Notes: generated by a model from the sequence alone, not told the origin. Numbered from the stretch's first letter, positions 47,223 through 59,960 are shown. The stretch is DNA of 64,000 bases from Silene conica (GCA_029255685.2 CM055317.2:18206001-18270000); one strand, 5' to 3'. Program-made: numbers and translations.

Positions 47223-49136
47223 CTTATGATGAAATAGTGAACAATTTCTCAAGTATTTTTTAGTTATCACTTTAACCCATATACTTTCCTTATCCATAAG
47301 AATTTTCCATAGAAGTTTCATTTGAAGGGATTTATTAGCGGTTTCAGAAGATTTTATTCCCAGTCCACCAATCGATTTCGGTAAGCAAACTTGATGTCAG
47401 CCAATCAAATTAGGGGAGCGTTGAGAAGGATTCTTATTCCAAAGAAAGTCTATGTTAATCTTATTTAATCTCTTATGAATTGATGAGGGGAGAAGGAAGT
47501 TTTGCATTTAAAAAGTTCATTTCGAGGCTAAATTAGCATTGATCAGAACTACTCTATCTGTTTGTGATAAAGAATTTGTTTTCCATTTCGATAATTGGGT
47601 GCAAGAAGATTGAATAAGACTTTCGAAATTAGTTTTAGTTATTCTGCTATCTATTATATAGGACATCCTAAATACTTACCCAGATGAACTTCCTCGTTCA
47701 TACGGAGAATACCTCTAAAGGATTCCCATTGAGGACGTTCAATATTTTAGTGCATTGAAAAGTGAATTTGCCAAAATTAACAAATTGACCTGAAATTTTG
47801 CAGAATTTATCTAAAATAGACTTAATGGTTATACAACTTTGATTAGAGGCTTTAGCGAAAATAATCGAATCATCCACAAAAGTGAGAAAAGGGATTTTCT
47901 CAATCCCATATCCAATTCTAATACCAATATCACTAGAACTAAGATCACAATTCTGTTGTAGAAATCTTGCTAAAATCTCGGGGCACATAATAAATATATA
48001 CGGCAAGAATGGGTCTCCCTTTCTAATACCTCGAGTGGGTCTAAAAACGTCTCCCGGCTTCCATTTACTAACGCTGAGAACGAGACAGTTTTTATACATT
48101 CCATAATCTAGGAAATCCATTTGACATTAAAACCCATTTGCTCAAAGCAAGGTTTCCTCAATAAAGTTTCATTCTAGTTGGCGTATACTTTCTCCATATC
48201 AAGTTTAACTGCAATCCAACCCCTTTGCCTTTTTTTACGTTTAAACGTGTTAAAAATCTCGTGGGTAAGAAGAATATTATTTTGAATAAATCGATTAGGT
48301 GTAAAGGCCCCTGAAACGGGTGGATTATCTTATGCAAGACACTGCGAAGCAGAGTAGCTAAAATTTTCGAAATAATTTTATAGATTGTTGAACAAAGACT
48401 AATATGTTAGAAATGATTAGCTGTTTGAGGATTATCAATTTTAGGAATTAATGCTATGAAAGTATGATTTATTTCTTTTAGTAATTTTCCTGAATGGAAA
48501 AAAGCTAAAACCGCTTTAATTACCGAATTTCCTACAATATCCCAATATTTTTGAAAACATTCTATAGGAAATCTATTCGGACCTGGAGCTTTATTTGTGG
48601 CTAAACTAAACACAGTTGGTTTAACCTCTTCCACACTAATATTACCTGTAAGAAATTTGTTATCTTCGTCTGAAATTACTCCGCTAATCGACTTAAAGTC
48701 TTCATTTTCATCAAAATGACAAAGTTAATTTTTAACCTAAGTTCAAACTCGTCAGATATTTCTTGTTTAATAAGGTCTTGATCAGTAATATAAGCACCAT
48801 TTCTATTTATGGATTGCTTAATCCCATTTATATTGCGTTTAAGAGTGGCATGATTTCGAAAATATTTGGTATTACTATCTCCAAAATTAGATTTATTTAT
48901 ACAAGTTTTTTTGTTGCCAATAAATGAACTTATAATCAAGCAAGGCATCGCGTTTTTTCAGCCTTTTAACTGAGCGACTTCTAAAACCGTAATATGCGAT
49001 GAACCAAGTTGGTTTTTTATATTCTCTAACTTTTTGTTCAGCGATCGAAAGTTGTCTAAAAATATTTCCGAAAGTAGATTGATTCCATTTTTTAGCCTTT
49101 TGCATGCTTTAGAAACTTGCACTTTTGAGAAAGGCA
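47223..49136 (-). pseudogene. Second L1 LINE, ORF2 reverse transcriptase part
   Basis: Minus-strand pieces in order: KKWNQSTFGNIF (49080), DSNTKYFRNHATLKR (48870), NKAPGPNRFPIECFQKYWD (48590), RGIRKGDPFLPYIFIMC (48040), FLTFVDDSIIFAKAS (47890) and thumb-region text to about 47225. The active-site Asp pair (VDD) is kept. Stops and frame changes break it into many pieces, and the 3' end is lost against the Copia fragment. The missing 5' part lies at 60110-60421, beyond a large MULE. It is a different LINE family from the one at 22136. Confidence 0.85.
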
Positions 49137-49487
49137 AAACAGATACACCAATTCTTATTTGCAACGGTATTACCCGTCGCAAGCTTGTGACGGGCCGAAT
49201 ACATACCACATTCACGTTATTTGGTACCCGAGTGAGTGAAAAGAGGAGTGTGATATCATGAATTGATGGGCGGCTGCATTTATTGTGAACTGTACCTTTG
49301 CCTTTTTTATAATTAAATAAACACAAGCAATAATTGTAGGATGGCAATGATTAGACATAAATGAGACAATTTATCCACAAAAACACAATCCTCCGTCATT
49401 CTTCAACATTTGATTTTTTTCATTGTTCATCACTTCCTCTCTCTAAAAAATGGGTTCTTAAACTCACTACAAAATTCACGCGTTTTA

Positions 49488-49925
49488 CTGACGGAAAAAA
49501 TCCGTCAGAAACAGCCAAAATCCGTCAGGAAACAGCATTCCTGACGGAAAATCTGTCAATAAAGTTTGTCACTACAATTCGTCACTAAAATGCAAGTACT
49601 GACGGATTTTCCGTCAGTAGTTTACTTTACTGACGGATTTTCCGTCACACGAGCTCAAACTTGAATTTGACTTTCCTGACGGAATTTCCGTCAGTAGTTT
49701 ACGTTTCTGACGGAAAATCCGTCAGTAAAGTAAAAAAAAATATTGACCGTAGTGACGGAATTTCCGTCAGTAAAGTAAGCTACTGACGGAAAATCCGTCA
49801 GGAAAGTCAATTTGACTGTTGACTTTCCTGACGGATTTTCCGTCAGTACTTTACCTTACTGACGGAAATTCCGTCACTACGGTCAATATTTTTTTTGACT
49901 TTACTGACGGATTTTCCGTCAGTAA
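49488..49925. repeat. Subterminal TGACGG/CCGTCA array, left end of CACTA
   Basis: About twenty copies of TGACGGA or its complement occur, mostly as palindromes TGACGGATTTTCCGTCAG separated by TAGTTTACT/AAAGTAA. Larger palindromes form around 49740-49900. The right end has matching arrays at 53065-53250 and 54115-54300. These are the expected transposase-binding repeats. Confidence 0.9.
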
Positions 49926-50252
49926 TTTGTGCGAGTGTGGCTGGAAACAGCAGCCTGCTGTCCAGCCACAATGTTATTGAAACATTGTTTTATATATTCA
50001 CGCGTTCATTATCAAAACCTGCAACAAACAAACACACTCGTCAACCGCAAAGCGGGAATCCAATTTCCACATCAGCCGCGTATCAGGATCCAAAGGTACT
50101 TAAGAAATAAAGTCAAATAACATACAATGGTCCATAATTTGTTTAAACTAGTACACACTAGCTCAGCATGATCAATTCTTTAGATACATATTAATTCACT
50201 ACAGTCATAAACTATCACCAACTAGCTAACTACCATGAAACCTAAACATAAT

Positions 50253-51788
50253 TTAACCTATGGGGGCTATACCACCATCACCTCCAAAACCAAATCCATC
50301 GTCTGGAGGGCGATCTCTACTGTAAGGAGGGGGAAAACCTGAACAGGTTTTCGGGGGCAAATGTGCTTGCATCTGTGCCCACATCTCAGCCATGCGCTGT
50401 TCCATATCCTTCTTGTTGTTGTTGACTTGTTGTTGAAGATCCTCTCTCGCGGCGCGCTCCTTACCCAACTCCTGTTGAATGCGAGTGTACTCAGTGGGTG
50501 CGTAGGAGCAGGATCGACGACCTTTGTTGCCTGGAGGCTCGTACTAAACTGTTGGCCCTATCGAACCGGTGCCGAACATTCTGGACTTCTCGTCAAACCC
50601 GTCAACAGCCTCGTAGAAGTCCTCATACTCGTCTCGAGGCTCTCCATTTGGAGTGGGCTGAGAAATGATTTCCTTATAAGCAGCCTGGAAAACAAAAAAT
50701 TAAGAAAGAAATGTTATACTTATCATCAAAATTCAAATGAAAAAATTTACTAATTTGTAAATTAATTAGTAGATAGATTGACTTAGATCGATATTCGCAG
50801 CTCGAGGGTTGACCCACTGTTGAAACCTATTCTTCTTAATATACTCAAACAGCTTATACGGCGTTGCCCCGTCACCCTGAAATAAGTATGAATACAAAAG
50901 TTGATCAAAATATAATCGGATTGGTTAACCAAATTGTGAAAAATATATAAATATAAATATTACTTACCAATTCTTTGAAAGCATCCGAGCAACTCTTCCG
51001 GCCAAGAGTATGGGTGCCCAACGCTTTCCCGTCTACGCCACCGGATCTCCTATTTGCCTTATTAATTGCAGATTTTTTGGCATAGTCAGGATCTTCTTCA
51101 GCCCTCTTTTGAAGCTTCACCCACCACCTCTCGGGGCACCAATTTGGCCTTTTCCGGTTATAATTGGTGCCATTGACGAGACTTGTAATCCTCCTCGAAA
51201 CACGAGTCTTCCACTCGGTCTTGGGATCATAGCCAGCTTCCACAACTTTGACACGATTCTGTTTCAAAAAAAAAGGATATTATAAAAATTGTGTTATGAT
51301 TGAATTAAACAAACTTAGTTAAAAAATGATAACTTGGAAATTTATATACCTGGAAGTAAGTGTACATCTTCTTTCGTTGTCCATGGCTGGCTTGACTCCA
51401 GTTGGTGAAAAACTCTTTCCCCAAATTACGGGTGAATGACCAAGTGACATAGTCCTTGATTGGCTGGTCATCCCACCTGAAAATAAAACATATACATAAG
51501 CATTGTGAATTATGGTGAAAGTCAAAATAAAAAATAAAATAAATGAAACACTTACCAATAACCTTGTTCAGGATCACGTGACAGGTTCACAGTTCCGGTC
51601 TCTTCCTCGTGTGAAGGTTCCTCAATCGGCTCGTCGTCGCCGCTGTCGTCCTCATCAGCCTGTTGTTCTTGTTGTTGTTGTTCTGGTTGTGGTTCAGGAG
51701 GAATCTGTGCGTTCTCCTCCCGACGACGACGTCCTCCGGCATTACTATTCCCACTTAGATATCGTCTAACAAAACCACCACCTACCAT
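50253..51788 (-). pseudogene. TnpA-like CACTA protein with Transposase_24 domain (390 codons)
   Basis: Five exons fit: 51788-51556, 51476-51350, 51258-50968, 50876-50787 and 50684-50253, and their lengths sum to 391 codons with the stop. Exon 1 is an acidic Gln/Glu-rich leader after MVGGGFVRRYLSG. Exons 2-3 hold the plant Transposase_24-type core: GKEFFTNWSQASHGQRKKMY, PNWCPERWWVKL and KKSAINKANRRSGG. Exon 5 has a coiled coil (GKERAAREDLQQQVNNNKKD). Two lesions are visible: a TAG at 50546-50544, and CTAAGT in place of a GTAAGT donor after exon 4. In En/Spm, TnpA binds the subterminal repeats and aids transposition. Close to intact, so inactivation is probably fairly recent. Confidence 0.75.
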
Positions 51789-51947
51789 GATAAACACTAA
51801 AACACCACCAGCTATATGAAACAAATTGCAACATAACAAACTGATTAAATATATAAAAGTGCAATAGAACAAATTGATTAAATAAAAGCAATAGAGCAAA
51901 CTGCTTGAATGTTTACAATTGTTATAACAATCCATACATTTCTACAA

Positions 51948-52349
51948 CTAGTCATCTTCACTATCATTATCACTAGACAACAAAAGAGGTTCGTTATCTG
52001 AAAATATTACTCCTACTTCTTCATCGACTTCCTCATTTTCCTCTCTTATACTTTCTTCAAAATCATCTTCATCCTCTTCAACTTCATATTCATCTTCACC
52101 CCTTTCCACAACCACGTCATATTCATCTTCACTTTGTGTCTCTTCCACCACAATTGGCGAAACTGAGTGATCATTGAGAACCGCATCTTCTTGGAAGACA
52201 GTTTCGTCAATAGGAGCATCAACATGTGATCTTGCCTTGATTTTGAAAACTGTGGACCATTGATTACTTTTCTTAGTAGTTGGATAAGGAGCATAACAAA
52301 TACATTTTATAGTCATTTCATTTCTTACTTTTCTAATTTTCCAGTGCAT
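51948..52349 (-). pseudogene. C-terminal tail of the CACTA transposase (TnpD/TNP2-like, DUF4216 end)
   Basis: CYAPYPTTKKSNQWSTVFKI then KARSHVDAP is the DUF4216 wording found near the C-terminus of plant CACTA transposases, followed by a long acidic tail and the stop at 51948. The catalytic Transposase_21 region that should precede it is absent. It lies 160 bp upstream of the TnpA-like gene in the same direction, the usual order in this family. Confidence 0.6.
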
Positions 52350-53064
52350 TTTTATTTATTATCTTACCTATTTTATAATCAAATTATAAGTTTCCAACTT
52401 AACTGTCGTCAACATTTTAGGTAAATTTAAATTTCAACTTAAATTTATATATGCGTCTATTTACCTGGTCCCTTGTCCACGTACAAAATAATCCTAATAA
52501 TAAAGTAAATGTAAACTATTGAATGAGACGGATGGAGAGATTATTACGAATTATTAACAAAGTCCGTACGTACCCCCCCACATACATGAATAGTGTAGCA
52601 TATGTAATATTTTTCATAATCGTTCTCCTTTTAACCATCATATTCTCATTTAAATTTAAAACCAAATCTCATAGCATATATATAATGAGGAGAACTAATT
52701 ATTATTATTATAAATATCGTCCTTTTCATATCTCAATGAATTCTTCATTAATCTTCACAAAATAGCACCCTCCTAATTACTACATGCGTGTTTATTACAA
52801 ATTCTAACATTAAAGAAAAATGATACTCGTAAATAGTAGTTATTGTTTGTTTGCTTCATAAACTTATAATAATATATAGCTTTGTACAATTTATTTGCTT
52901 TTTTTGTAGTTATTGTTTATACTCGTAAATAGTAGTTATTGTTTATACTCGTAAATAGTAGTTATTATTTGCTTATACAATAATATAAAGCTTTGTACAA
53001 TTTATTTGCTTTTTTTGTTCATTATATATAAACTTATAATATGTGAAAAAAAAAACTGTGTTAA
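52350..53064. other. Non-coding CACTA interior
   Basis: AT-rich. A short tandem phrase (ACTCGTAAATAGTAGTTATT) occurs three times at 52827-52970, and TATAAAGCTTTGTACAATTT is duplicated nearby. No gene seen. Confidence 0.5.
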
Positions 53065-53269
53065 AGAATCCTGACGGAAATCCGTCACTAAAGCATACAT
53101 CTGACGGAATTTCCGTCACAAATTTCTGACGGATTTTCCGTCACTAAGGAGTAATTCTGACGGAATTTCCGTCACTAAATTTTCCGTCACTAAAGCAATA
53201 TTTTGACGGAATTTCCGTCAGTAAACTAAATATCTGACGGAATTTCCGCCAGATACCATTGCCGCCATT

Positions 53270-54083
53270 TTTTTTTTTTTTTGGTAAAATGTAAGCTTTT
53301 CTCATTAAACTATAGCAACTATTACAACTCAAATGTTTAGAATATCTCTACACCATTGCTCATCTATTCGTCTATCATTATCATTCATTACATGTTTCAG
53401 CCTACTTATCACTTGACTATGAATCAAATTAATAACCACATGAGGTCTTCTTAACACTCCTTCAAGCCTGCACTTATTTCTTTCTTGCCATAAGAAGTAT
53501 CTAGTTGCCAACTTCAAAACTCTTCTTATCTTCGATCTTATGCATTCTGGAATGGTGCCCTTGGAACTGCTGGGAACTCATCTGGAATCTGCCCTCAACA
53601 CCAGCAATAACTTGAGCACTATAGCTACAATTTACAAACAAATGCTCATGTGTTTCCTCGTGAGCTTCACATAGCACACATTGATCAGAACTACATACTC
53701 CAAGCCTCTTCATCTTGCACCTAGTATTCAATGCCTCCCTTTCAATGAACCAGCCAATTACAGAATGTTTGGGGAGTACCCAACTGTCCCATACTTCCTT
53801 AGACCACTGTACAGGGGTGTGTGAACCCTGCAGCCATCTATAAACACCCTGAATAGAGAAAATACCAGCCATCCACTGACCATCCTGATACCCTGCACTA
53901 ACCAAATCCCTCACCTTGCATATATTCCTCCAGTTCCAATTAACATCAGCTGGAGGAGAATAATCAGTCCAATGAGTCCCCATTAAGTAAATATGATCAA
54001 TCCACAAGACCCACAACCTATCAGCTTTTATATGTAACCAGTGAACTAGTTTTGCCACACTTGCCTTATTCCACACACCTTTA
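53270..54083 (-). mobile_element. 5'-truncated L1 LINE copy with zf-RVT end
   Basis: The minus-strand frame (54076-53501, then 53517-53329 in another frame) reads SWVLPKHSVIGWFIEREALN and CVLCEAHEETHEHLFVNCSY, the zf-RVT end of L1 ORF2. It ends in a poly(A) tail seen as T-run. An 8-bp CCGCCATT flanks both sides (53262-53269, 54084-54091), probably the target duplication. The terminal AAGCTTACATTTTACC matches the 3' end of the LINE at 22136 (AAGCTTACATTTTAGC), so both are one family. Confidence 0.85.
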
Positions 54084-54330
54084 CCGCCATTGACTTAGTA
54101 AACGCGCCAATATAATCTGACGAATTCTAACGGATTTTCCGTCAGTAATTTTTACCGCCGTTGACTTTGGTCAACGCGCCAGATTTTAGTGACGGCTTGT
54201 GACGGAATTTCCGTCAGGATTTTTTCCGTCAGTATTCCGTCAGGAATCCGTCAGACCTTTGAAAAAAACTGACGGACTAAAAATTCCGTCAGGAATTCCG
54301 TCAGTATATCGCGCTTTTTTTGTAGTGACT

Positions 54331-54553
54331 TCCAATTTCTCTCTTAAATTTCTCTCGTAAAATATCAATCACTCACTATTATCTAAAAACATCAAAAGTA
54401 AAATTCTTTACTTATTCTGATAATTGTAGACGTAAATGGATCGTTTACGGAACTGATACTCGAAGGTGCCCTAATGGATCAAACAATGGATGACAAAGAT
54501 GACGATGTCGGGGGAAATCATCAATCTTTGACGGAAACGACGATACGTGAACG
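54331..54553 (+). other. Exon-like MULE interior, cut by a solo LTR
   Basis: A frame GSFTELILEGALMDQTMDDK continues through DDDVGGNHQSLTETT until the Gypsy solo LTR at 54559. It could be the first coding exon of a MULE-borne gene that also includes 57292-57537. The family is unrecognised. Confidence 0.3.
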
Positions 54554-54558
54554 TATGT

Positions 54559-56617
54559 TGATGCGTGTCTATTTTATGATGTTTTACATCTATTTTTACA
54601 CGCATTTTCGCGCTCATTTACTATGTTTTAGCCTTTATTTCCCAACATTTGTCTACTTTCGTATTTTTATGCTCTTTTGCAGATTTATGCGGAAAAGGGA
54701 CGATTTTATACCAAATTTATGCCCTCGGGACTTTTTATGACTAAGGATAAGAAGGAACGAAGCTTAGCGCACATTTCAAGGCCTAAAGATAACTTTTACA
54801 AGCAAAGAATCGATCCACGACATTGCAGCCTGTTTCAAATGGCTATATCTCGAGTTCTAGAGCTGATAATGGAGTGATTCCAGTTGGAGGTGAAAGCTTA
54901 TCCTCTTAGCTTTCCAACGCCGCGCGAATCGCTTGATTTCGATAAGTAACGAAGAAATGGCAGCTGTTTTAAGATCGATGCGCGCTGCAGTCCCGTCAGT
55001 CAGGTCGACCGACCAACAAAGTAGGTCGACCGACCAGGTGCCAATTGGAAAAGCCCAGAATTTGCCTGAAGCCCAAAAATTGCATAAAATCCGTGAAGCG
55101 GTCGACCGACCGAAAATACTGGTCGACCGACCACAGCGCCGACCCAGAAGTTCCCGAAAAGCCCATACAAGTGTTTAGGTCATTAGGAAACTCTTTAATT
55201 CTGCCTATTTAAGCAAATTCAGTCCCTAATTCAGAGCAATCAAGTTTTTTACTTAGTTTTCATCCATCAAGTTCTTAATCTAGTTTTCTATCATAGAATA
55301 ATCAAGTCCAAGTTTTCATCTTTGTTCTTAGATTTCCAATTAAGTTGTAAGTTTGCTACAATTAATCTTTCCTTTTAATTTAATCTTGTTGTTCATCTTG
55401 CTGTTGTTCCTTAATTCATGCTTTCCCTTTTATTGTCATCTTTAATTATGTTAATTCCTTTAATGTTCTTGATTCTTGTTATTGTTAGTTTTACAATTGA
55501 GACTATGCATAACTAATTCTTGTGATTAGGAATTAGGGGAACCATGGTAAAGACTTGATTTTGATAGTTTAATGATTGAATTACCAATCCCCCATTGTTG
55601 TTGGTGAACTGATCCTTAGGATTGAAAGATTATTAGGATTAGTTTAACAACAACTTTGGGATTGCCCTTGAACGCAAGTTTAGTGCTTTTCTAGGAACCC
55701 TAAGACCGTAAGGATTGGGTAGAATATTGACCTAAAGGTTTATTCTTTGTTCCTTGGGATTGTGTTATTTGATTATTTTACCTTTCATTAACTTGTTTTA
55801 ACCATGGGGAACCGAAGTTCCTAATCTCCTTTTTTCCCTTATTTTAATTTCCTTTATTATTATTGCATGTTTAAATTAATGTTCTTTATAACTTTCATGT
55901 TTATTCCTATTTTTATTATTGTTCCAGTAACTATGAGTAGGTAAATTTCATATGTTAGGATGTAGGGAGTAAATATGCGAAGGTAGTTTAAATCTCGAAC
56001 CAACATGTTGCAGGGTGGAGGTCGGCCGACCGGGATAGTTGGTCGGTCGACCGACACGCGTATGAATTCCGTTCCGCTTCTATTTGTAGACTATAATAAC
56101 CTACAATGAGACCAAAAGGAGACTTGTAGGATGTTAGTATTGACCTACCCAAGATTGAGAGATTTGGGAAGGGCATTGGTTTACCTCTTAAGACGGATAG
56201 GTTACTTAAGACTGAAAGGTTTGTGACCTAGAATTTAGGAATCACCCTTATTGTTGACACCCAATAATTGTGAGACCTAGGAACTGATAGCATAGACCTA
56301 AAGGATATGTTACACCCCTTACGCGACTACTATACATGTTGACTTAGGATTTATATTATCTTAGCTGTTTATTACCCAAACATCCTATCATCTCTTTTAT
56401 TATAGTTTATTTTCATCTTTATTTACTTGTTTTATTTTATATTTGTTTTAGACTTAGCAACAATCAAAACACCCCTCTTCTTATTACTATTTTATAGATT
56501 AAAAATTAGCAAACGAAATTAACCTTGTCTCTCTGTGGTTCGACCCTTACTATCACTATCTATAGTTTTAGTTTGGTTTATAAATCTTATCTTTGACACC
56601 CACAACGACGGGTATCA
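54559..56617 (+). mobile_element. Gypsy solo LTR, Tat/Athila-type, 2,059 bp
   Basis: It starts TGATGCGTGTCTATTTT and ends CGACGGGTATCA, with perfect 5-bp target duplications TATGT (54554-54558, 56618-56622). The closing wording TCTCTGTGGTTCGACCC...ACGACGGGTATCA is typical of long Tat/Athila LTRs. Repeats of GGTCGACCGACC occur at about 55003, 55022, 55099 and 55120, with diverged copies near 56025. No internal region is present. Medium age. Confidence 0.85.
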
Positions 56618-56786
56618 TATGTATTTCTAGTATATTATCATTATGATTATTACTATTACTTTATGTTATAATTTGGAAACTATAATGGTCATTTTATGTC
56701 TTCCTTTCAATAGCATACGTTGAATATGGATTTGTGTTGGTAGTATATGTTGTCTTTTAAGTATATATTTTATTTTATATCACATT

Positions 56787-57290
56787 AATGTATATACTTA
56801 TAATCTGAGCTGTATATATCAATATATTATTGCAATTTATTTTCGAGTAAAACTTTAATTGTGTCACCATTATTACAACATATGTAATCAGCTGGAGTAA
56901 ACATTTTGGTTGTAAACATATGGTGGTTATATGACGACATATTATAGTGGTCAATTTCTTACTTCTTTTTCACTTTGTCACCATAAGAATTATTAATGTA
57001 ATCTTCTGGATTATAAATATACTTTTATACATTTGAGTTCTATATGTCAACATATTATTGCAATTTACTTTTGAGTAAACCTTTGAATATGTCACCATTA
57101 TTACAACATATGTAATCATCTGGAGTAAACATTTAGTTTTAAACATATGTGAGTCATATGATGACATATTCCCATGTTCAATTACTGAGTTCTTTTTTAC
57201 TTTTGTCACCAAGAGAATGATAAATGTAATCATCTGGATTATAATTATATTGTTATACATCTGAGTTCTATATGTAATCATCTGGATTAA
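56787..57290. repeat. 228-bp tandem repeat, about 2.2 copies
   Basis: The block containing GTCACCATTATTACAACATA recurs 228 bp apart (about 56862 and 57090), and the phrase TGTAATCATCTGGATTA starts a third partial copy before 57290. The array directly precedes the acidic frame at 57292. Confidence 0.75.
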
Positions 57291-57291
57291 A

Positions 57292-57537
57292 ATGGCAGGT
57301 AGGGGACGAGGAAAGGCCGCGGCCACGGAAGAGGACGTTCATGAACCAGCAGAAGACGAAACCCTCGTTGAACTGACAGAGAGAAATACGAAGGTGACAT
57401 TTAATGTCCCAAGCAAGAGTAAGGGTAAGGAAAAAGGTCAGACCGTGCAGGAAGACGATGATCATGAGGAGTCTGATGAAGAGTTTGATGGAGAGGCTGA
57501 GGATGTTCATGAAGAAGGCACGTTACTTTGGTCATAA
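57292..57537 (+). CDS. Acidic hypothetical frame within the MULE
   Basis: MAGRGRGKAAATEEDVHEPA leads an 81-codon frame that is rich in Glu and Asp and ends EEGTLLWS. It is clearly richer in G+C than the flanks. The AATGGCAG/GTAGGGG junction could instead be a splice acceptor, making this the last exon of a longer MULE-borne gene. I do not recognise a domain; the RGRGK and acidic runs suggest a nuclear, disordered tail. It is followed by a tandem repeat that could be the 3' UTR. Confidence 0.4.
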   Translation: MAGRGRGKAAATEEDVHEPAEDETLVELTERNTKVTFNVPSKSKGKEKGQTVQEDDDHEESDEEFDGEAEDVHEEGTLLWS

Positions 57538-57540
57538 GTT

Positions 57541-58040
57541 TTTGTCGTCATATTTGTGTATTATGTAATGAGTGTCTGATGTTAACATTATCGAATAGAC
57601 TATGTACATTTTGTTTGTAATAGTTGTTTCCATATTCATGTATTATATTTTGTATTGTTTTTATGCCTTCATTGTTATTATAATTGTGTACATTGTTTCC
57701 AAGTTTTATGTTACCAAGTTATTTGAATAATGATGACTTTGTTAATATGTCCTACATTATTGTATCTTTTGTAAACAACTGTTTTTTCTTCTTTGTCGTT
57801 ATATTTGTGTATTATGTCAAGGGTGTCTGCTGTTAACATTATCGAATATGTTATGTATATTTTGTTTTTCATAGTTGTTTCCAAATTCTTGTATTATGTT
57901 TTGTATTGTTTTTATGTCTTCATTGCTATTAAAATTGTGCACATTCTTTTTCTGTTTTATGTTACCAAGTTATTTGGATAATGATGCTTTTGTTAATATG
58001 TCGTACATTATTGTATCTATTGTAAATGAATATTATTTGC
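57541..58040. repeat. 251-bp tandem duplication downstream of the acidic frame
   Basis: The unit starting TTTGTCGTCATATTTGTGTA at 57541 recurs at 57792 with about one change in ten. It contains ATGTTACCAAGTTATTTG and TGTTAACATTATCGAAT in both copies. Confidence 0.8.
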
Positions 58041-59960
58041 AACATACAAACACATATAATGAGTTGGTACCGAACCAATTCATTTCATAACTTTGACAGG
58101 GTCACATGAAAGCTAAAAATGACAACATTTTTCTGACATCTACCTGAATCCCTAGCATCATCATTATGAACATTTCATCGTCATCAACCCAATAAACTAA
58201 GATGAACATCATAACTTATAAACACACTAAATCAACAACAAAAAATATTACTGGACAACAATAACATGAAAAGTATCAACAATTACTCGCAATATACAAA
58301 ACACATATAAGAGTTGGTATTGATGTACAAATTCACTTCCTTTTTGTGACAAGGTGACATCAAGGCTAAAAACACATATCTTGTAATACAAGTGTAACCT
58401 GTATTTAACTTAATCTTGTAATGCGGCCTATGAATAAAAATGGTGACATATTAGACAATTTTATTTTTGTTTAATATGTCACCATTTTTATTCACTTATG
58501 TTATGATGATAAAATTCACATATGTCAATATTTCTATTTAATATGTAGTCATTTTAGAATTAATATGTCACAATTGTAGTTTAATATCTTACTTTACCAT
58601 TATCCTTTAGGTCAGTAGTTTATGCAAATGTTACAAACTCTTCATATTTAGGAACATCTTATATGACACAAACTTGGCAATTCTCATCATTAGGTTCATA
58701 ATTTAACTCTGTTGTAAAATGGCAACAAAGAACACAAGTCTATTAACATAATAAATGTCCTCATTATAACTTAATATGTAACCATTAAAATAAATTAGCA
58801 TAAAACAATTTAGTAATTTGACTTTCCTAAAAAATATGTTTACAAACTAATTTAATATGGTGACAAACAAAATTTCAACTTAAGCTATGCTCTATCATCA
58901 CTAAAAGAGACCAAGTAACCAAATCATGTTTGTAAAAAAAGGTCATAAAAAAATGATACTTGGTAACATTTAATACTACTACTGAATTTCGATAAACTCA
59001 TCAACATGTCGACACTTAAATTAAATATGTTACTATCCTCAATAATATGGCAACCGATAATGACGGACCAAATTAAATTAAATGCATATGTGGTGAAAAA
59101 AACTCCATAAAAGTTTGTTAAATAAAAAAAAGTACACCTTAATAAACCTAATTAAATGAATTCGGTTGTGCTGAATTAAATTAAAATAAGTTAACTAAAA
59201 ACCTAGAAACATGTTTCTCACCCATAACAAAAACCCAAAAAATATGCACATAAACCCACTTTTTAAATTAAACCCATAAAATTTGAAATAGATAACCCAG
59301 AAACCCAGATGGTGACATAGTGATCTATATTGGTAACATATTGAAGTTAACTTCTAACATATTAAACCTAGAAAACCCATAAAACCCACAAAAACCCAAA
59401 AAAACCCAGAGAACCCAAAAAATCCACAAAAATATGAACCTCATTCATGTTATCCTCTCAAAAAAACCATACTTCCAACCAAAAAACAAAAATCTAAAAC
59501 ATATAAGCACATAAAACACCAAATATTTAAAATTGTTACTCAATAAACACACTTTTTTTAACCCAAAAACAAAAACCCATAATATATATGAATATAAACC
59601 CAGAAAGAGTTGGATTTCTTACTGAAATTTCGGTTTTTTTTTTGCAAAAAAATAGTCATACCTTCATCAACATTTATAAGAACATGAAATTTATTCAAAA
59701 TTAAAAACAAAATTTATTCATCAACATTTGTTGTCTTTGTCATTGTTTTTCGGGTCACTATTTTTTTTATGGTTAGAGAAAATGAATATGTTATGAATTT
59801 TGCATTTTGATGATAAAAGGAGATAAATATGGTATGTGTTTTTTGAATGAAGGGAGAATAACATCAAAAAAAATGTAGAGAGAATAAGAGTGAAGGAAAT
59901 GGAAAGAGTGATAGGGGAGATATTTGACAGAGAGAAATTTGTATTAATTTTTTAACCCCA
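58041..59960. other. AT-rich MULE interior without gene
   Basis: Repeated short phrases built on 'ATGTCACCA', 'GGTAACATATT' and 'AAACCCA' occur, but no frame or domain. It leads into the right MULE terminus. Confidence 0.45.

Larger units (their letters stand above)
49465..54327 (-). mobile_element. CACTA (En/Spm) element, deletion derivative, 4.9 kb
   Basis: It begins CACTACAAAATTCACGCG and ends CGCGCTTTTTTTGTAGTG, with 3-bp target duplications ACT (49462-49464, 54328-54330). Subterminal arrays of TGACGGAAAATCCGTCAG fill both ends. A TnpA-like gene lies at 51788-50253 and the tail of the larger transposase at 52349-51948, both minus. The transposase catalytic part is gone. A LINE fragment is nested near the right end. 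It sits in the MULE. Confidence 0.93.
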
